Shown: in pieces, positions 55,199 through 64,000 of the stretch
Layout of the letters: each line of letters starts with the position of its first letter
Numbering within the stretch: the first letter of the stretch is position 1
Assembly (NCBI GenBank): GCA_035772405.1
Contig: JAYKKM010000263.1
Location: 2,932,501-2,996,500, forward strand
DNA length: 64,000 bases
DNA from: Chrysogorgia sp. JL179-B06
Lineage: Eukaryota; Cnidaria; Anthozoa; Scleralcyonacea; Chrysogorgiidae
Reading direction: 5' to 3'
Program-made: the position numbers and the translations under genes
Notes under the pieces: generated by a model
Databases searched by the model: none
Told to the model about the DNA's origin: nothing
The model's input: the letters and a program-made list of their open reading frames with translations, nothing else

Positions 55199-55769
55199 TT
55201 AAGGTTGTCCTCTGAAGGTCAAATCCCCAAAACCTTGACCTCTAAGCATGTAGGTTGCCGGTTGGTTTGAACTGTCAACAATAGGCCGATCAAGGTTGTG
55301 TGATAAAAATACCACGAGCATAGACTTTATTCAAAAATGGCCCCCAAATTAATATTCTTTTATATGTATATAAATTAGCCCTTATGAACTCGTTTTCATG
55401 TACGAAATTGAAAATAATTCTTACTTTAAAACGAGGTCATAAGGAATAATTTACATGCATATAAAAGAATTTTAAATTGTCAGCCATTTATGAATAAGGT
55501 CTATATAGTGAAGATTTGCAGGAAATGTTCTGTTTGTTTGTCATAAAAGTAAGCCACAGTTCGATATATCCTTAATCTTTCTTAATGGCAACCTCGTACC
55601 CAGGGTCTCATCTCCGACGAGATCCTGGGTATGAGGTTGTCTTAATGCCTCTATTTGATCGTAGCATTTTGCACAACACAATCATACTCAATTACATATA
55701 CAAGTCCATTGTGCTTTTGTTCTTAGAGGTTGAGGTTTTGAGTTTGACCTTCAGGGGACAACCTTAATT
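55199..55769. mobile_element. piggyBac-like MITE with TTAA ends and nested elements
   Basis: TTAAGGTTGTCCTCTGAAGG at the left and CCTTCAGGGGACAACCTTAA at the right are inverted, with TTAA at both outer edges as in piggyBac target duplications. Arms extend about 45 bases (AAAACCTTGACCTCTAA / TTAGAGGTTGAGGTTTT). Inside are another MITE (55318-55505) and a hairpin (55587-55640, AACCTCGTACCCAGGGTCTC against GATCCTGGGTATGAGGTT). Confidence 0.82.
55318..55505. mobile_element. MITE nested inside the TTAA-flanked element
   Basis: CATAGACTTTATTCAAAAAT at the left and TTTATGAATAAGGTCTAT at the right are inverted, and inner arms (ATTCTTTTATATG, CTTATGAACTCGTTTT) pair with ACGAGGTCATAAGG and CATATAAAAGAAT. 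Its TAGACC-type ends recall the MITE at 30962-31201. Confidence 0.78.
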
Positions 55770-55867
55770 GAATTAGCTGTATACACTCTATACATTCTAA
55801 TAAATGTATACATTCTATTAAATTTTAACTCATTAATATTCACTTATATAACTGTTGAATTGATTGT

Positions 55868-56165
55868 ATTTGAAAGAACACTGAAATTAATGAAAAATGG
55901 CTTTTACATGCCTTTTATATCTTATTGCGTTCTTGAATAAGAATTATAATGCTTTATGTAATTTGAACTATGACTGCATGACAAGTGTGACACAGCATGA
56001 CAACACAACTGAAAATCAGGTATATCTTCAGACTGGTTTCACTGAACTTGGTTTCACTGAACTGGCTTATACTTTGCAGATATACTCAGTCAACAAAACT
56101 AAGCATCAATATAGTTCTTATGTGTTGCTATGGCAACAGATTAGTTTCCAGGCCACTTTCTTCAG
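55868..56165 (+). repeat. Dispersed ~300-bp repeat with X-box palindrome, copy 1
   Basis: This segment matches 58528-58795 in the same orientation: GGCTTTTACATGCCTTTTAT near its start, GTGACACAGCATGACAACAC in the middle and GATTAGTTTCCAGGCCACTT at its end. It holds GTTGCTATGGCAAC (56124-56137), a perfect palindromic RFX X-box. An internal tandem duplication (GGTTTCACTGAACTT) is specific to this copy. Confidence 0.85.
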
Positions 56166-56524
56166 GTACCTCAAAACATACACAAAATCTGAAGAAAAAA
56201 TATTTCTTAAATTTTTCATGTGCAATTATTCTTGTGTTTTACAACATTTGGAAGCTTGATGTGGGACTCGCAATTTCTCAGTTTTTCGTAGCTCAAAACA
56301 TACAAAGATGGTTCCTCCTATACCCACTCAATTACTCGGTATTGTCAACTTATAGGTGGAACTTATGCAAAACAACAGTCTTCATAGTCACAGGGTGTGT
56401 CTATTAATAGTACTGATATTTAATAAAACAAAAATTCAGATTTGGCTAAAAGCAAATCAAATGCTATTTACATTAACTACAAAATATATACTTCCTTAAC
56501 AGTAGAGTGCTGCGTAGACAGTGT

Positions 56525-56620
56525 TTTGAATATATAGCAAAGTGAAAAGGTAGTAAACTGCCAAGAATTTAGTGACGAGATACTGACGTTTCGAGCGGAG
56601 CCCTTCATCAGAGTAAGACC
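56525..56620 (-). ncRNA. Hammerhead ribozyme in a Penelope-like terminal repeat
   Basis: The minus strand at 56615-56581 reads, in order, TACT (helix I), CTGATGA, A plus GGGC-TCC-GCTC (helix II), GAAAC, GTC (cleavage triplet) and AGTA (helix I partner). All core boxes are exact, and helix I pairs TACT with AGTA. Helix III is minimal (the ACGT palindrome), as known for Penelope-like hammerheads that act as dimers. The downstream flank (CTGCCAAGAATTTAG complement, then TATATA) recurs at 25600-25675. Confidence 0.72.
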
Positions 56621-56835
56621 GGACCTTAACAGTCCGATATGGCATAGAGTTTCTAATAGTCAAAATATAAACTAATACAAAATACATCAAGTTGGTTCAA
56701 GGTAGAAATGAGTTATAATATAAAAGATGTATATATAAAGGTTGATCTCAACTGAAGAAATTTTTCATATAAAATAAAAAATTTACAAAGCCTAGAAAAT
56801 ATTTGTAAATAAATTATTAAAGTGGCTTTAAATGC

Positions 56836-59800
56836 CTAATGGCACATGGCACAATCAATGGCCTTCGTGCACAAAGCCCATGATTTCTTCTTGTCCTCGA
56901 CACAGTACTGCTTAAACGTGGCTTCTTTAATGAGTTCCATGCACTGCTCCTTCTCTAATGATATTTTCCCCTTAACCCCAGCACAATTAGTTCCTTCCAA
57001 TTCATGCCGAGCAAAAAGCTTAAACACAAGATTTTTAGCATAATTACACATTGAAGAGCTTTCCTTGTATGTTTCTTCGAAAACTGAACTTTTGAATGTC
57101 GGTGAGCTGTTGTTGCACATCGGTTGAAGCTCTTGCAACTCGGTTTCAGCATGGATGCTTCTTGAAGCAGGAGATACAATGGGAAGACTTGCTGTCGTAT
57201 CATTTTCAACAGTGACATCTTGGTTGTTGAATACCTGTGACCACTGAACTGGCTGTGACACAGTCTGGTTTTCTATCTGCAGTGGTCTTGCATGAATGAA
57301 ATCTATTTTTTTCATGCAAAAGTTTCAGACTTTCGGCAATATTGCTACAGTGGCACTGGCAGGATGCGACTGATGCCTCGGATTCTGTTTGCACACTTTT
57401 TCCTTCGAAGTGTTTGGGAGCTATGGAATCAGTTCTTTCCTCTGATAATGGCTCAGTCTGAGTACCAATCTCCTTCCCCTCACCTTTCCTAAAATTACAC
57501 AGTAGCCTCTGAACTCTGACCTGTTCAGAAGCATCCAAGAAATTCAGGGAACCAGGTTGGTTTATTTGTTTGGATGGTGATTGTTCAATGTTGGAGGGAC
57601 TGAATCTGTCTGTTGGGGCTATCTCTGCATCGATTGAAATGATCTAAAAGTGAAATAAGACGTGTTAACTCTATACAAAATATTGTATTATAATAGTGCG
57701 CAGTGATTAAAGTAGCAATAGCTTTTGAGTCAATCACTGCCTACTATGTACATGTATTTTATTAGATGAGGTCAAGCCAGGATTAGCAGATCAAGTAAGG
57801 AATTCATTATGTAATTGTTATGAGAATTGATTTAGTATTATTTAACACAACATGATTTAGGTCAAATTTGTTGATTTAAAAAATATTTTCCCATATCTTC
57901 TAAATGTTTGAATATCATAATTAGTTCGAACTACAGTATGGGAAAATGTTTGTTTGGATGCATATCTGGTATTTTGTTGATGCACCTCGGTCACAGGAGT
58001 AAGAAAACTTTGGAAAGCAAATGGGACATTTGAGTTATTACATATTTTATGAACAAAGAAAGATGCCTTCAAAATGTAAACGTTTTCAAGTTGCAAAATA
58101 TCTAAAAGTTTATAATAAGGTGAAGCACTTTCTCTGGAGGAAGCAAAGAAAATACTTCTGATACACTTATTTTTATTTTCCGTTTTTGTTTTGATTAGTG
58201 GGCATTACCATTAGAAGGCCCTCCAAATCTGTTATCTTTAAATAAATTTCTTGGACACTTTTTGTTACATTAATAGTGTATGACTCAAAATAATGGGACC
58301 TGTCCTTGCTGCAACAAAAATGTTGTGAGACTAGTTAATTGCAGATGGATATAAACTTAAAATAAACAAAACGAGATACCAGTAAGAAAGCAAAAAGGTG
58401 GTGATGAAACTGCCAAGATTTTGAGGTAAGAACTTATTGACGTTTTCAGCCAAGTCATTTAGTCTATTACTATAAACTAACAAGACAACCGCTAGGCGTT
58501 AAAGTGTATGAAATGAAAATTTTTATGATTGTATTTGTAAGAACGTTGAAATTAATTAAAAATGGGTTTTACATGCCTTTTATATCTTATTGCGTTCTCG
58601 AGTTATAACGCTTTATGTAATTGGAACTATGACGTCACAAGTGTGACACAGCATGACAACACAACTGATAATCAGGTATATCTTCAGACTGGTTACACTA
58701 AAAGGGCTCAAACTTTGCGGACATACTCAGTCAACAAAACTAAACATTGCTATCGTTCTTATGTAGTTGCTATGGCAACAGATTAGTTTCCAGGCCACTT
58801 TCTTTCTTTAAAATAAATGTTTGTTTTCCACCACATAGCAAGCAACTTTTTACCAATTGGTATCTTTTAGTATCGAAATATTGACATTTCAAATGGAGCC
58901 CATCTTACTTTGACAAAGGACTTGCTCGAAAATCAGTATTTCATTGCTAAAAATCTCAGCAGTTCAACACCTTTTCATTTTTCTATATATCCAAAACTCT
59001 ACTTTTTTACATCCTAACCTCAATCATAACCCTAAAAATCCTAGAGTTTCATCCTGACCCCCTGCAGTATTCTCCCCATCCATATCACAAATCGGAAAAG
59101 ATTGGAACGTAGATTTTGAATATCTTGACCAATGGCTAATATTTAACCGACTTCAATTCTGAAAACAGATTTGGAATTACAGTAACTCCAAATACATAAC
59201 ATACATGTCTACTACCAGTATATTACGAAAACGTGCATACCTTTGTAAAAAACCTATTAATTTATGTTTCTATTTAGATTTTTGAACATTTATATCTTGG
59301 TAAATTTATTACTCGCAATTCTGAAAACAGGTTTTGGAATTACCGTGTCATTCTAACATGGCATTCATTATAGTCTCACTGAGATCATAGACAAACTGAA
59401 AATACGAACCAGTGTCTTGTAAGCATAGTGAGTGTATTCACGATCAAAACAGTTGTCAGCCACATTGCTGATTTAGTCAGTTACTTTCAAAATCTACCAA
59501 CAGAGTCAGACAACAACTAGACCAAAAGCAAAGCTTGTCGAAAAGAAAGAACTCGGCTATTGATCCGTGCAATTTTGCAGATTTGTGGAAGCCCCAAAAA
59601 TAGTAATAATGAAGCCGAAACCTAGACTCATCACTCCTGCTACCACAACAGTGGCACAAGTATTATAAAGGGGGCTTCACTCGAAACGTCATTATTAGCC
59701 CAGCGGTTAAGCCCAAATTTTTGCCTCAATCGTTCGTTTTGTGATAACTAGTGCTGAGGTTGTCACAAAATCAGTTTTTCTTCCAATTTACCTATTAAAG

Positions 59801-61076
59801 TACTGTATTATAAAAAAGTGAAAATTCAAAGTTCACCTATATCTTTAGAAAGTTTGTAAAAAATTATATGAAGCGGGACGATTTTCAAGCAATTTTCATT
59901 CAAGCGGGACGATTTTCCAAGCCTATTTCGAGTTATTAACGCTTAAAAATGTGGAAAATCCTGCAAAATGCTTGTTTTTTAGTGGGCTTAGCCTTCTATA
60001 ACTCAAAACGAGCTTCGAAAATCGTACAAATTGGTTGAATATTGTCCTTCATATGTTTTTTTGCGAACTTTCTACTGATATGGGTGATATTCGCTAAAAG
60101 TAAAAGTGAACTTCGAATTAAACTTTTTTATAAGATAGTACTTTAATACGTAAGGGACCAGTCATTATTAATGCTGGGTAGGGCCCCGGAAGATATTTTG
60201 GGCACGAAAGGGGGTCACAAAAGCTGTTACAACATACTGAGAACTATATTAAAAATAATTCAGAGAATAACTGAACAGTAATTCATATAAGTTTCCATAT
60301 ATAGAGCAAATACACCTGCACTATCATCTGAATGATTTTGGGTTAGCAGAAAAATATCTTCCAGCCCCCTACCCAGCATTAATAATGACTGGTCCCTAAA
60401 GGCTAAATTGGAAGAAAAACTATCTATATATCAAGAAATCTGTATAAATTGCCTCTATATCAGAAAGTCATCAGCACTTGAGTTTCATGCTTGTATATAA
60501 ACAAAACCGAAAACGCACAATTCACCCTTAACAGCTGGACTATATTTCAGTAATCAGTATTCACTACATGGATGTATATCTTACCTTTTTTGGCTTTGCC
60601 TTATCTTTCTGTTTGCTTGGTTTCGCCTCTTTGACTTTGTCGGTTAACTTTGGTCGTTTTGAAACAGGCCCAACCGCAACAGGGTTATTTTCTTTATCGT
60701 TGTCATTGTTATGTGGTCCAAGCTGCTGCGTTTTCATGAATTCTATTTCGAATTGACTTAACACGGTCGGATCGTCTTAAAAGAAAAATATATAAAAGGT
60801 ATTAGACCTCGTTCTCGTTATTAAAGACATGCCTGCCATGGAAAAATAACACAAAGTAAATTAACGCCATATCATCTTACCATGGAGTTTAACGATTAGT
60901 GCTTCATAATCGACGTTATCGTAGTTGACGACAACAACCGCTCCATCTTGCAGCTTATTACCGCCTCCGACAATCTTTCTCACTTTATTAGTGCTGATAA
61001 TTGATGTGGTGCAGTCTTCCTCGAAGAAAACCAACATTCGTTTCGCTGGAGGTCGTGTGATAGCTCGACGACTCAT
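56836..61076 (-). CDS. BEN-domain protein gene, three exons (minus strand)
   Basis: Exons: 61076-60881 (MSRRAITRPPAKRMLVFFEE..., donor GTAAGA), 60775-60585 (phase 1 entry; acidic/basic linker with KENNPVAVGPVSKRPKL and a Lys-rich nuclear-localisation-like end, donor GTAAGA) and 57643-56836 (phase 0). Exon 3 carries IGTQTEPLSEERTDS and ends in a BEN domain: YAKNLVFKLFARHELEGTNC, GKISLEKEQCMELIKEATF, SWALCTKAIDCAMCH. BEN domains bind DNA and act in chromatin silencing. A seven-base homopolymer (57306-57312) shifts the frame between HEKN and DFIHARPLQ; six bases would keep it open. The 2.9-kb second intron is full of MITEs and ribozyme-like repeats. Probably a real nuclear host gene. Confidence 0.75.
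58439..58475 (-). ncRNA. Decayed hammerhead-like motif
   Basis: The plus strand ATTGACGTTTTCAGCC...CATTTAG aligns with the intact motif at 56581-56615 and is preceded by the same AAACTGCCAAGATTTTGAGG flank. Core boxes are altered, so it should be inactive. Confidence 0.45.
58500..58797 (+). repeat. Dispersed ~300-bp repeat with X-box and CRE, copy 2
   Basis: Homologous to 55868-56165. It holds TGACGTCA (58630-58637), a perfect CRE, and GTTGCTATGGCAAC (58766-58779), a perfect X-box. Its start (AAAGTGTATGAAATGAAAAT) resembles the ends of the foldback MITE at 54096-54593, which suggests the two repeats are related non-autonomous elements. Confidence 0.82.
58878..58950. repeat. Two decayed hammerhead-like motifs back to back
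   Basis: ATATTGACATTTCAAATGG...CATCTTAC (minus-sense motif) is followed at once by CTTTGACAAAGGACTTGCTC then GAAAATCAGTATTTC (plus-sense motif) and by the terminal-repeat flank (CAGCAGTTCAACACC, CTATATATCC). This makes a head-to-head pair of Penelope terminal repeats. Both cores are mutated. Confidence 0.55.
59771..60422. mobile_element. Nested foldback elements in an intron of the BEN gene
   Basis: The outer arms are AGTTTTTCTTCCAATTTA (59771) and TAAATTGGAAGAAAAACT (to about 60422). Inside, one foldback spans about 59790-60152 (CTATTAAAGTACTGTATTAT against ATAAGATAGTACTTTAATACG). A second spans 60153-60402 (GGGACCAGTCATTATTAATG against CATTAATAATGACTGGTCCC, with CTGGGTAGGG arms). A 17-base tandem (CAAGCGGGACGATTTTC, twice) lies near 59875-59935. 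Confidence 0.82.
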
Positions 61077-61336
61077 TTTCGATAGTATGTCGCGAAAAAA
61101 TTTACGGTAAAGTTCGCGACGTGAAAGGGAAAACTCTTGGAACCAGTTGGATAAGCGCGATTTTGCTTTTAAGGCAACTGTATCAAAGGTCATACTCTAA
61201 AAATAGCAATCATTCGCAACTGGCACTGTTGCGGTCAGGCTGTTGTGGGTGTCAAGGTGCCACATGTTTTCAATATTGCTCTCGTATATTGTTCTCCTCA
61301 CTTATTATTCTCCATTCACGCCAGTCTGTCGTCACT

Positions 61337-61881
61337 AGTAAATTGAAACCCGGGCCTGATAAGCACCCTGATTGAAACATTAGATATAGGATTGAAACCC
61401 CAACCACCGAACTATACGTAAAAAGCTGGGTGGTATAGCCGGGATTTAACACTCGTAGAGTCTGGGAACTATAAATCGATTAAATAACATGATCAAACGC
61501 AGGCACTTCAGAGGAAAAAGGTTATCCTACTAAAAAATTTAAACTTTTGTTATGCTTATTACAATAAGACTATTATTGTTGGTTTCACATTCGAATCATT
61601 CGATGTGTCGGTTTGAAAGGCTTCGAGATTCTGCCGGAAGTGCAAGCCCATGCGCAAAAATTAGTATAGAATTAAGCCTTAACATTTTTTGTGTTCTGTT
61701 TGTTGTAAGAATATTAAACTTATAAATGTTTTCTTATTGAAAACTGAAAATCTTTAGGCCCGGGTAGCCGGGCATTTTAACAACACTGAACGGTATTTTT
61801 GAGCCGGGTTTTTAACACTCGTGAAATGTTAACATCTGCGCGTAGTCCCGGGGGTCGATAGTCCGGTGTTTCAATTGACAT
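61337..61881. mobile_element. Putative non-autonomous element with AATTGAAAC ends
   Basis: AAATTGAAACCCGGGCCTGA at the left is loosely inverted at the right (CCGGTGTTTCAATTGA). Internally TTTAACACTCGT occurs twice (about 61445 and 61808) next to GCCGGG. It sits directly upstream of the Tc1-type fragment and may be its 5' terminal region. No gene. Confidence 0.4.
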
Positions 61882-61898
61882 TTTTTATATCTAGCAAC

Positions 61899-62010
61899 AA
61901 TGGGAAAGCTATCTCGATACGCGAGGGAACGAATAACTTCACTTTGTTTGTTTCCGAATATCGTCGTAGTGATAGTCTTGATGATGCGCAGTTGCTAAAG
62001 AACGAGACAA
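61899..62010 (+). pseudogene. Truncated second copy of the Tc1-type transposase N-terminus
   Basis: ATGGGAAAGCTATCTCGATA and the next bases match the start of the gene at 49579 almost exactly for about 35 bases, then diverge with a deletion and a short AGTGATAGTCTTGATG-like trace of its SGSLLDA segment. No catalytic domain follows. Confidence 0.7.
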
Positions 62011-62491
62011 ACAAAGTCATACTCTAGAAATAGCACCATTCGCGACAAACATGCATTTTCCACCACATCTCATGCACGATTGCGTTCTCACAATGCCGCT
62101 CTGTTTTGTTTTTGTCTGAATATGTGAAGCCTGTGCCGCAGATAAAATATATTACTAGATGGTGATATAAACGCCGTGACTCCATGTGTAGGTCCCGTCC
62201 GTCCAAGCTCTGTTTCAGAAACATGAAGAGAATTAATTTTTATAAAAATGTATTCATGAAATTTTCGAGACTCGCTATTGCCATAGACGAGAAAAAGGAC
62301 ACTTCATGGCTGCTTAATGTACTTGTCAATGGGAACCCCCACCCCGGGGTAACATGGGGCATATGTAGGGGAAAGATGGGGATTCGCTTGACAAACATCC
62401 CCCAGGGGTCGGGTGGTTAGTGGATTTTCGCAAAATCTTGGTGAGTGGCCTGGTAACTAAATTGTCACAAGGTTTATGACTTTTGAGGAAG

Positions 62492-63321
62492 ATGGCGGAA
62501 ATTATAATACCTCAGCCTCAGGTATGTGACAAATGAAATACTTTTCTCATTAATTATTTATAATAGTGTTTCAGATCGAAAGGTAAATAAAATATTGACT
62601 GATATGTAAAACCCAATATAGAGACCGTTTAAGATATGGGATGTCACTCGAACGCTAAAGTTTACCGTTGTTGCGAATTCGTTGCAAACATTGATACAAA
62701 AAGGTATTTGGATTTTATATTGGATTTCAATTTTATATATAAAAAGTGTCAGTACCGATCATCGTGTATGTTTTAAATAGTACACCTGGCTATAAAAGGA
62801 TACCACGTTGTGTATAAAAGGCATTTTAAAACGATTTGTCTTTGGTGATAGGCAACGCGAAACTTGGAAGCATTGGTCTAAGAATAGTAATAGAAGAAGA
62901 TGGTACTGAAATTGATGATGATTATTTGCCGTTTGTGAAGGAAGACACCGTTCTGATGCTGTTGTCAGAAGATCAGAAATGGAGTGATCGACAATCACAA
63001 AGTAAATTGGAAATTTGTAAAGAATCGTGATACTTCTGAAGTACTTTTGTTCAGTTAATATATAGTAATATTATAGTGTGGTTTGTTTTTATTATTATTG
63101 TCATATTGACATTGTTTGTAGGTGTTTCAACAGCCAGTTTTTCTGTACACAAAGAATGTGCTGCAGCACCAATGGTAGCTGAGGCTCATGTTCTTCCACC
63201 TGCCAGTGATGCACCAACAGCCATTATCAGTAAATCAAAGCAGTGTAGTCTTGTATTTCAAGGAGGGAAATTGAGTTTAGGACCACCCGTTCAGGTAAAA
63301 GTTCATAATAAATCTATTTTG

Positions 63322-63365
<44 letters not shown>

Positions 63366-63439
63366 ACCATAAGCCATTATGGTAATAACCGGGAGGGCAC
63401 ATTATATACATAATTATATATATATATATATATATAAGG

Positions 63440-63480
<41 letters not shown>

Positions 63481-63501
63481 TATATAATATATATATATAT
63501 A

Positions 63502-63548
<47 letters not shown>

Positions 63549-64000
63549 TATACAATTGTCATGATATCTGATTTCAGAATTTGCAATGTGAAAGCATAGC
63601 CCAAGGGAAGGTTCAAATTGAAATAAATGCTGAACAATTAAGAGAAAAAAGCATATTTTTTGGACAGGCAAGTAAATCCTCTGTTCCTTTAACGGCATAT
63701 GAAGCAGCTGTAAATGAAGCATCGTATAAGTTGGTTCTTGATGATTCCTCCCTAATTTATAATCGTGGAAAGCTACTGGATGCAGCAAGAAAGAAAGTTT
63801 ATGCTGATGGCTATACATATAAGAAGAAAGCATCTCGTTCCAAGGTGTTTGGAGTGGAAACTACCTCCGATTCCTCTTCATCGGCATCCAAACGACCCCG
63901 ATTCTCCAGTGAACTGAGGACCAAAAGAATCTCGCGTGTACAAGATGATCTTCAAGACTTGAGTACCCAATTAAGTTATGCTGAAAAATCAAGAGAAAAG
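62492..64000 (+). CDS. CIDE-N domain protein, first five exons (3' partial)
   Basis: Exons 62492-62521, 62622-62703, 62852-63001, 63122-63294 and 63578 onward, all with GT/AG sites and consistent phases. Exon 1 is short (MAEIIIPQPQ). Exons 2-3 encode a CIDE-N (CAD) domain: RPFKIWDVTRTLKFTVV, GSIGLRIVIEEDGTEIDDDY and EDTVLMLLSEDQKW, the ubiquitin-like fold known from DFF40/DFF45 and CIDE proteins. Exon 4 is Ser/Ala/Val-rich with LVFQGGKLSLGPPVQ. Exon 5 has VPLTAYEAAVNEASYKLVLD and GKLLDAARKKVYADGYTYKK, conserved-looking but of unknown fold, then a Ser/Lys/Arg-rich segment (SSSASKRPRFSSEL). It leaves the window in frame. No lesion seen; probably a functional gene, not a standard DFF since the later exons differ. 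Confidence 0.78.
63318..63545. repeat. (TA)n microsatellites in intron 4 of the CIDE-N gene
   Basis: Three long TA-alternating tracts (63318-63365, 63418-63475, 63482-63541) are separated by short unique segments such as CCATAAGCCATTATGG. The apparent Tyr/Ile-rich reading frames across them are artefacts. Confidence 0.95.

Noticed and set aside
63277..63555. Long reading frames made of Tyr/Ile (YIYIYI) over TA repeats
   Set aside because: They translate (TA)n microsatellites in an intron of the CIDE-N gene and have no protein-like composition.

Overview
This window looks like a transposon-rich stretch of an invertebrate animal genome, most probably a cnidarian (anthozoan-like). Its genes have spliceosomal introns (GT/AG), it is A+T-rich with (TA)n runs, and it holds Penelope-like, CR1/L2-like, DIRS, piggyBac, hAT, Tc1/mariner, Mutator-like and Tnp2-like elements plus many foldback MITEs. 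The taxon is an inference from element mix and gene style.

Layout. 1-2.1 kb: Penelope-like element (RT plus GIY-YIG). 2.3-4.5 kb: decayed HECT-ligase exons with two MITEs in introns. 5.4-6.4 kb: broken integrase-core gene. 7.5-10.3 kb: piggyBac transposase with one intron and two lesions. 12.6-17.4 kb: a second integrase-core gene split by a full-length LINE that carries an N-terminal 2A-like motif and a PHD finger. 18-20.8 kb: small transposase and recombinase remnants. 21.1-24 kb: compact Maverick/Polinton-type module (CxxC/PSQ protein, GRF zinc-finger protein, retroviral-type integrase), followed by a ~121-bp minisatellite that recurs inverted at 26.6-27.1 kb. 27.9-30.4 kb: a gene whose core matches the RAG1/Transib catalytic and zinc-ligand layout, with a coiled coil upstream and a SAP motif at the C-terminus. 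A chromodomain gene converges on it (31.2-32.4 kb). 32.5-37.4 kb: a second HECT-like remnant and a Tnp2-like gene interrupted by a LINE 3' end. 39.4-42.7 kb: a minus-strand LINE lacking the RT catalytic motif. 42.7-49.3 kb: a hAT gene abutted by a DIRS element with an intact tyrosine recombinase. 49.6-54.9 kb: a three-exon DD34E Tc1-type transposase gene. 54-60.5 kb: nested MITEs, X-box-bearing repeats and hammerhead-ribozyme motifs lying around and inside a BEN-domain gene (56.8-61.1 kb, minus). 62.5 kb to the end: the 5' part of a CIDE-N domain gene.

Host genes that look most credible are the BEN-domain gene and the CIDE-N gene; the chromodomain gene is probable. The DD34E transposase gene and the RAG1-like gene are close to intact. 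Several single-base frameshifts sit in short homopolymers, so some apparent pseudogenes could be sequence errors.
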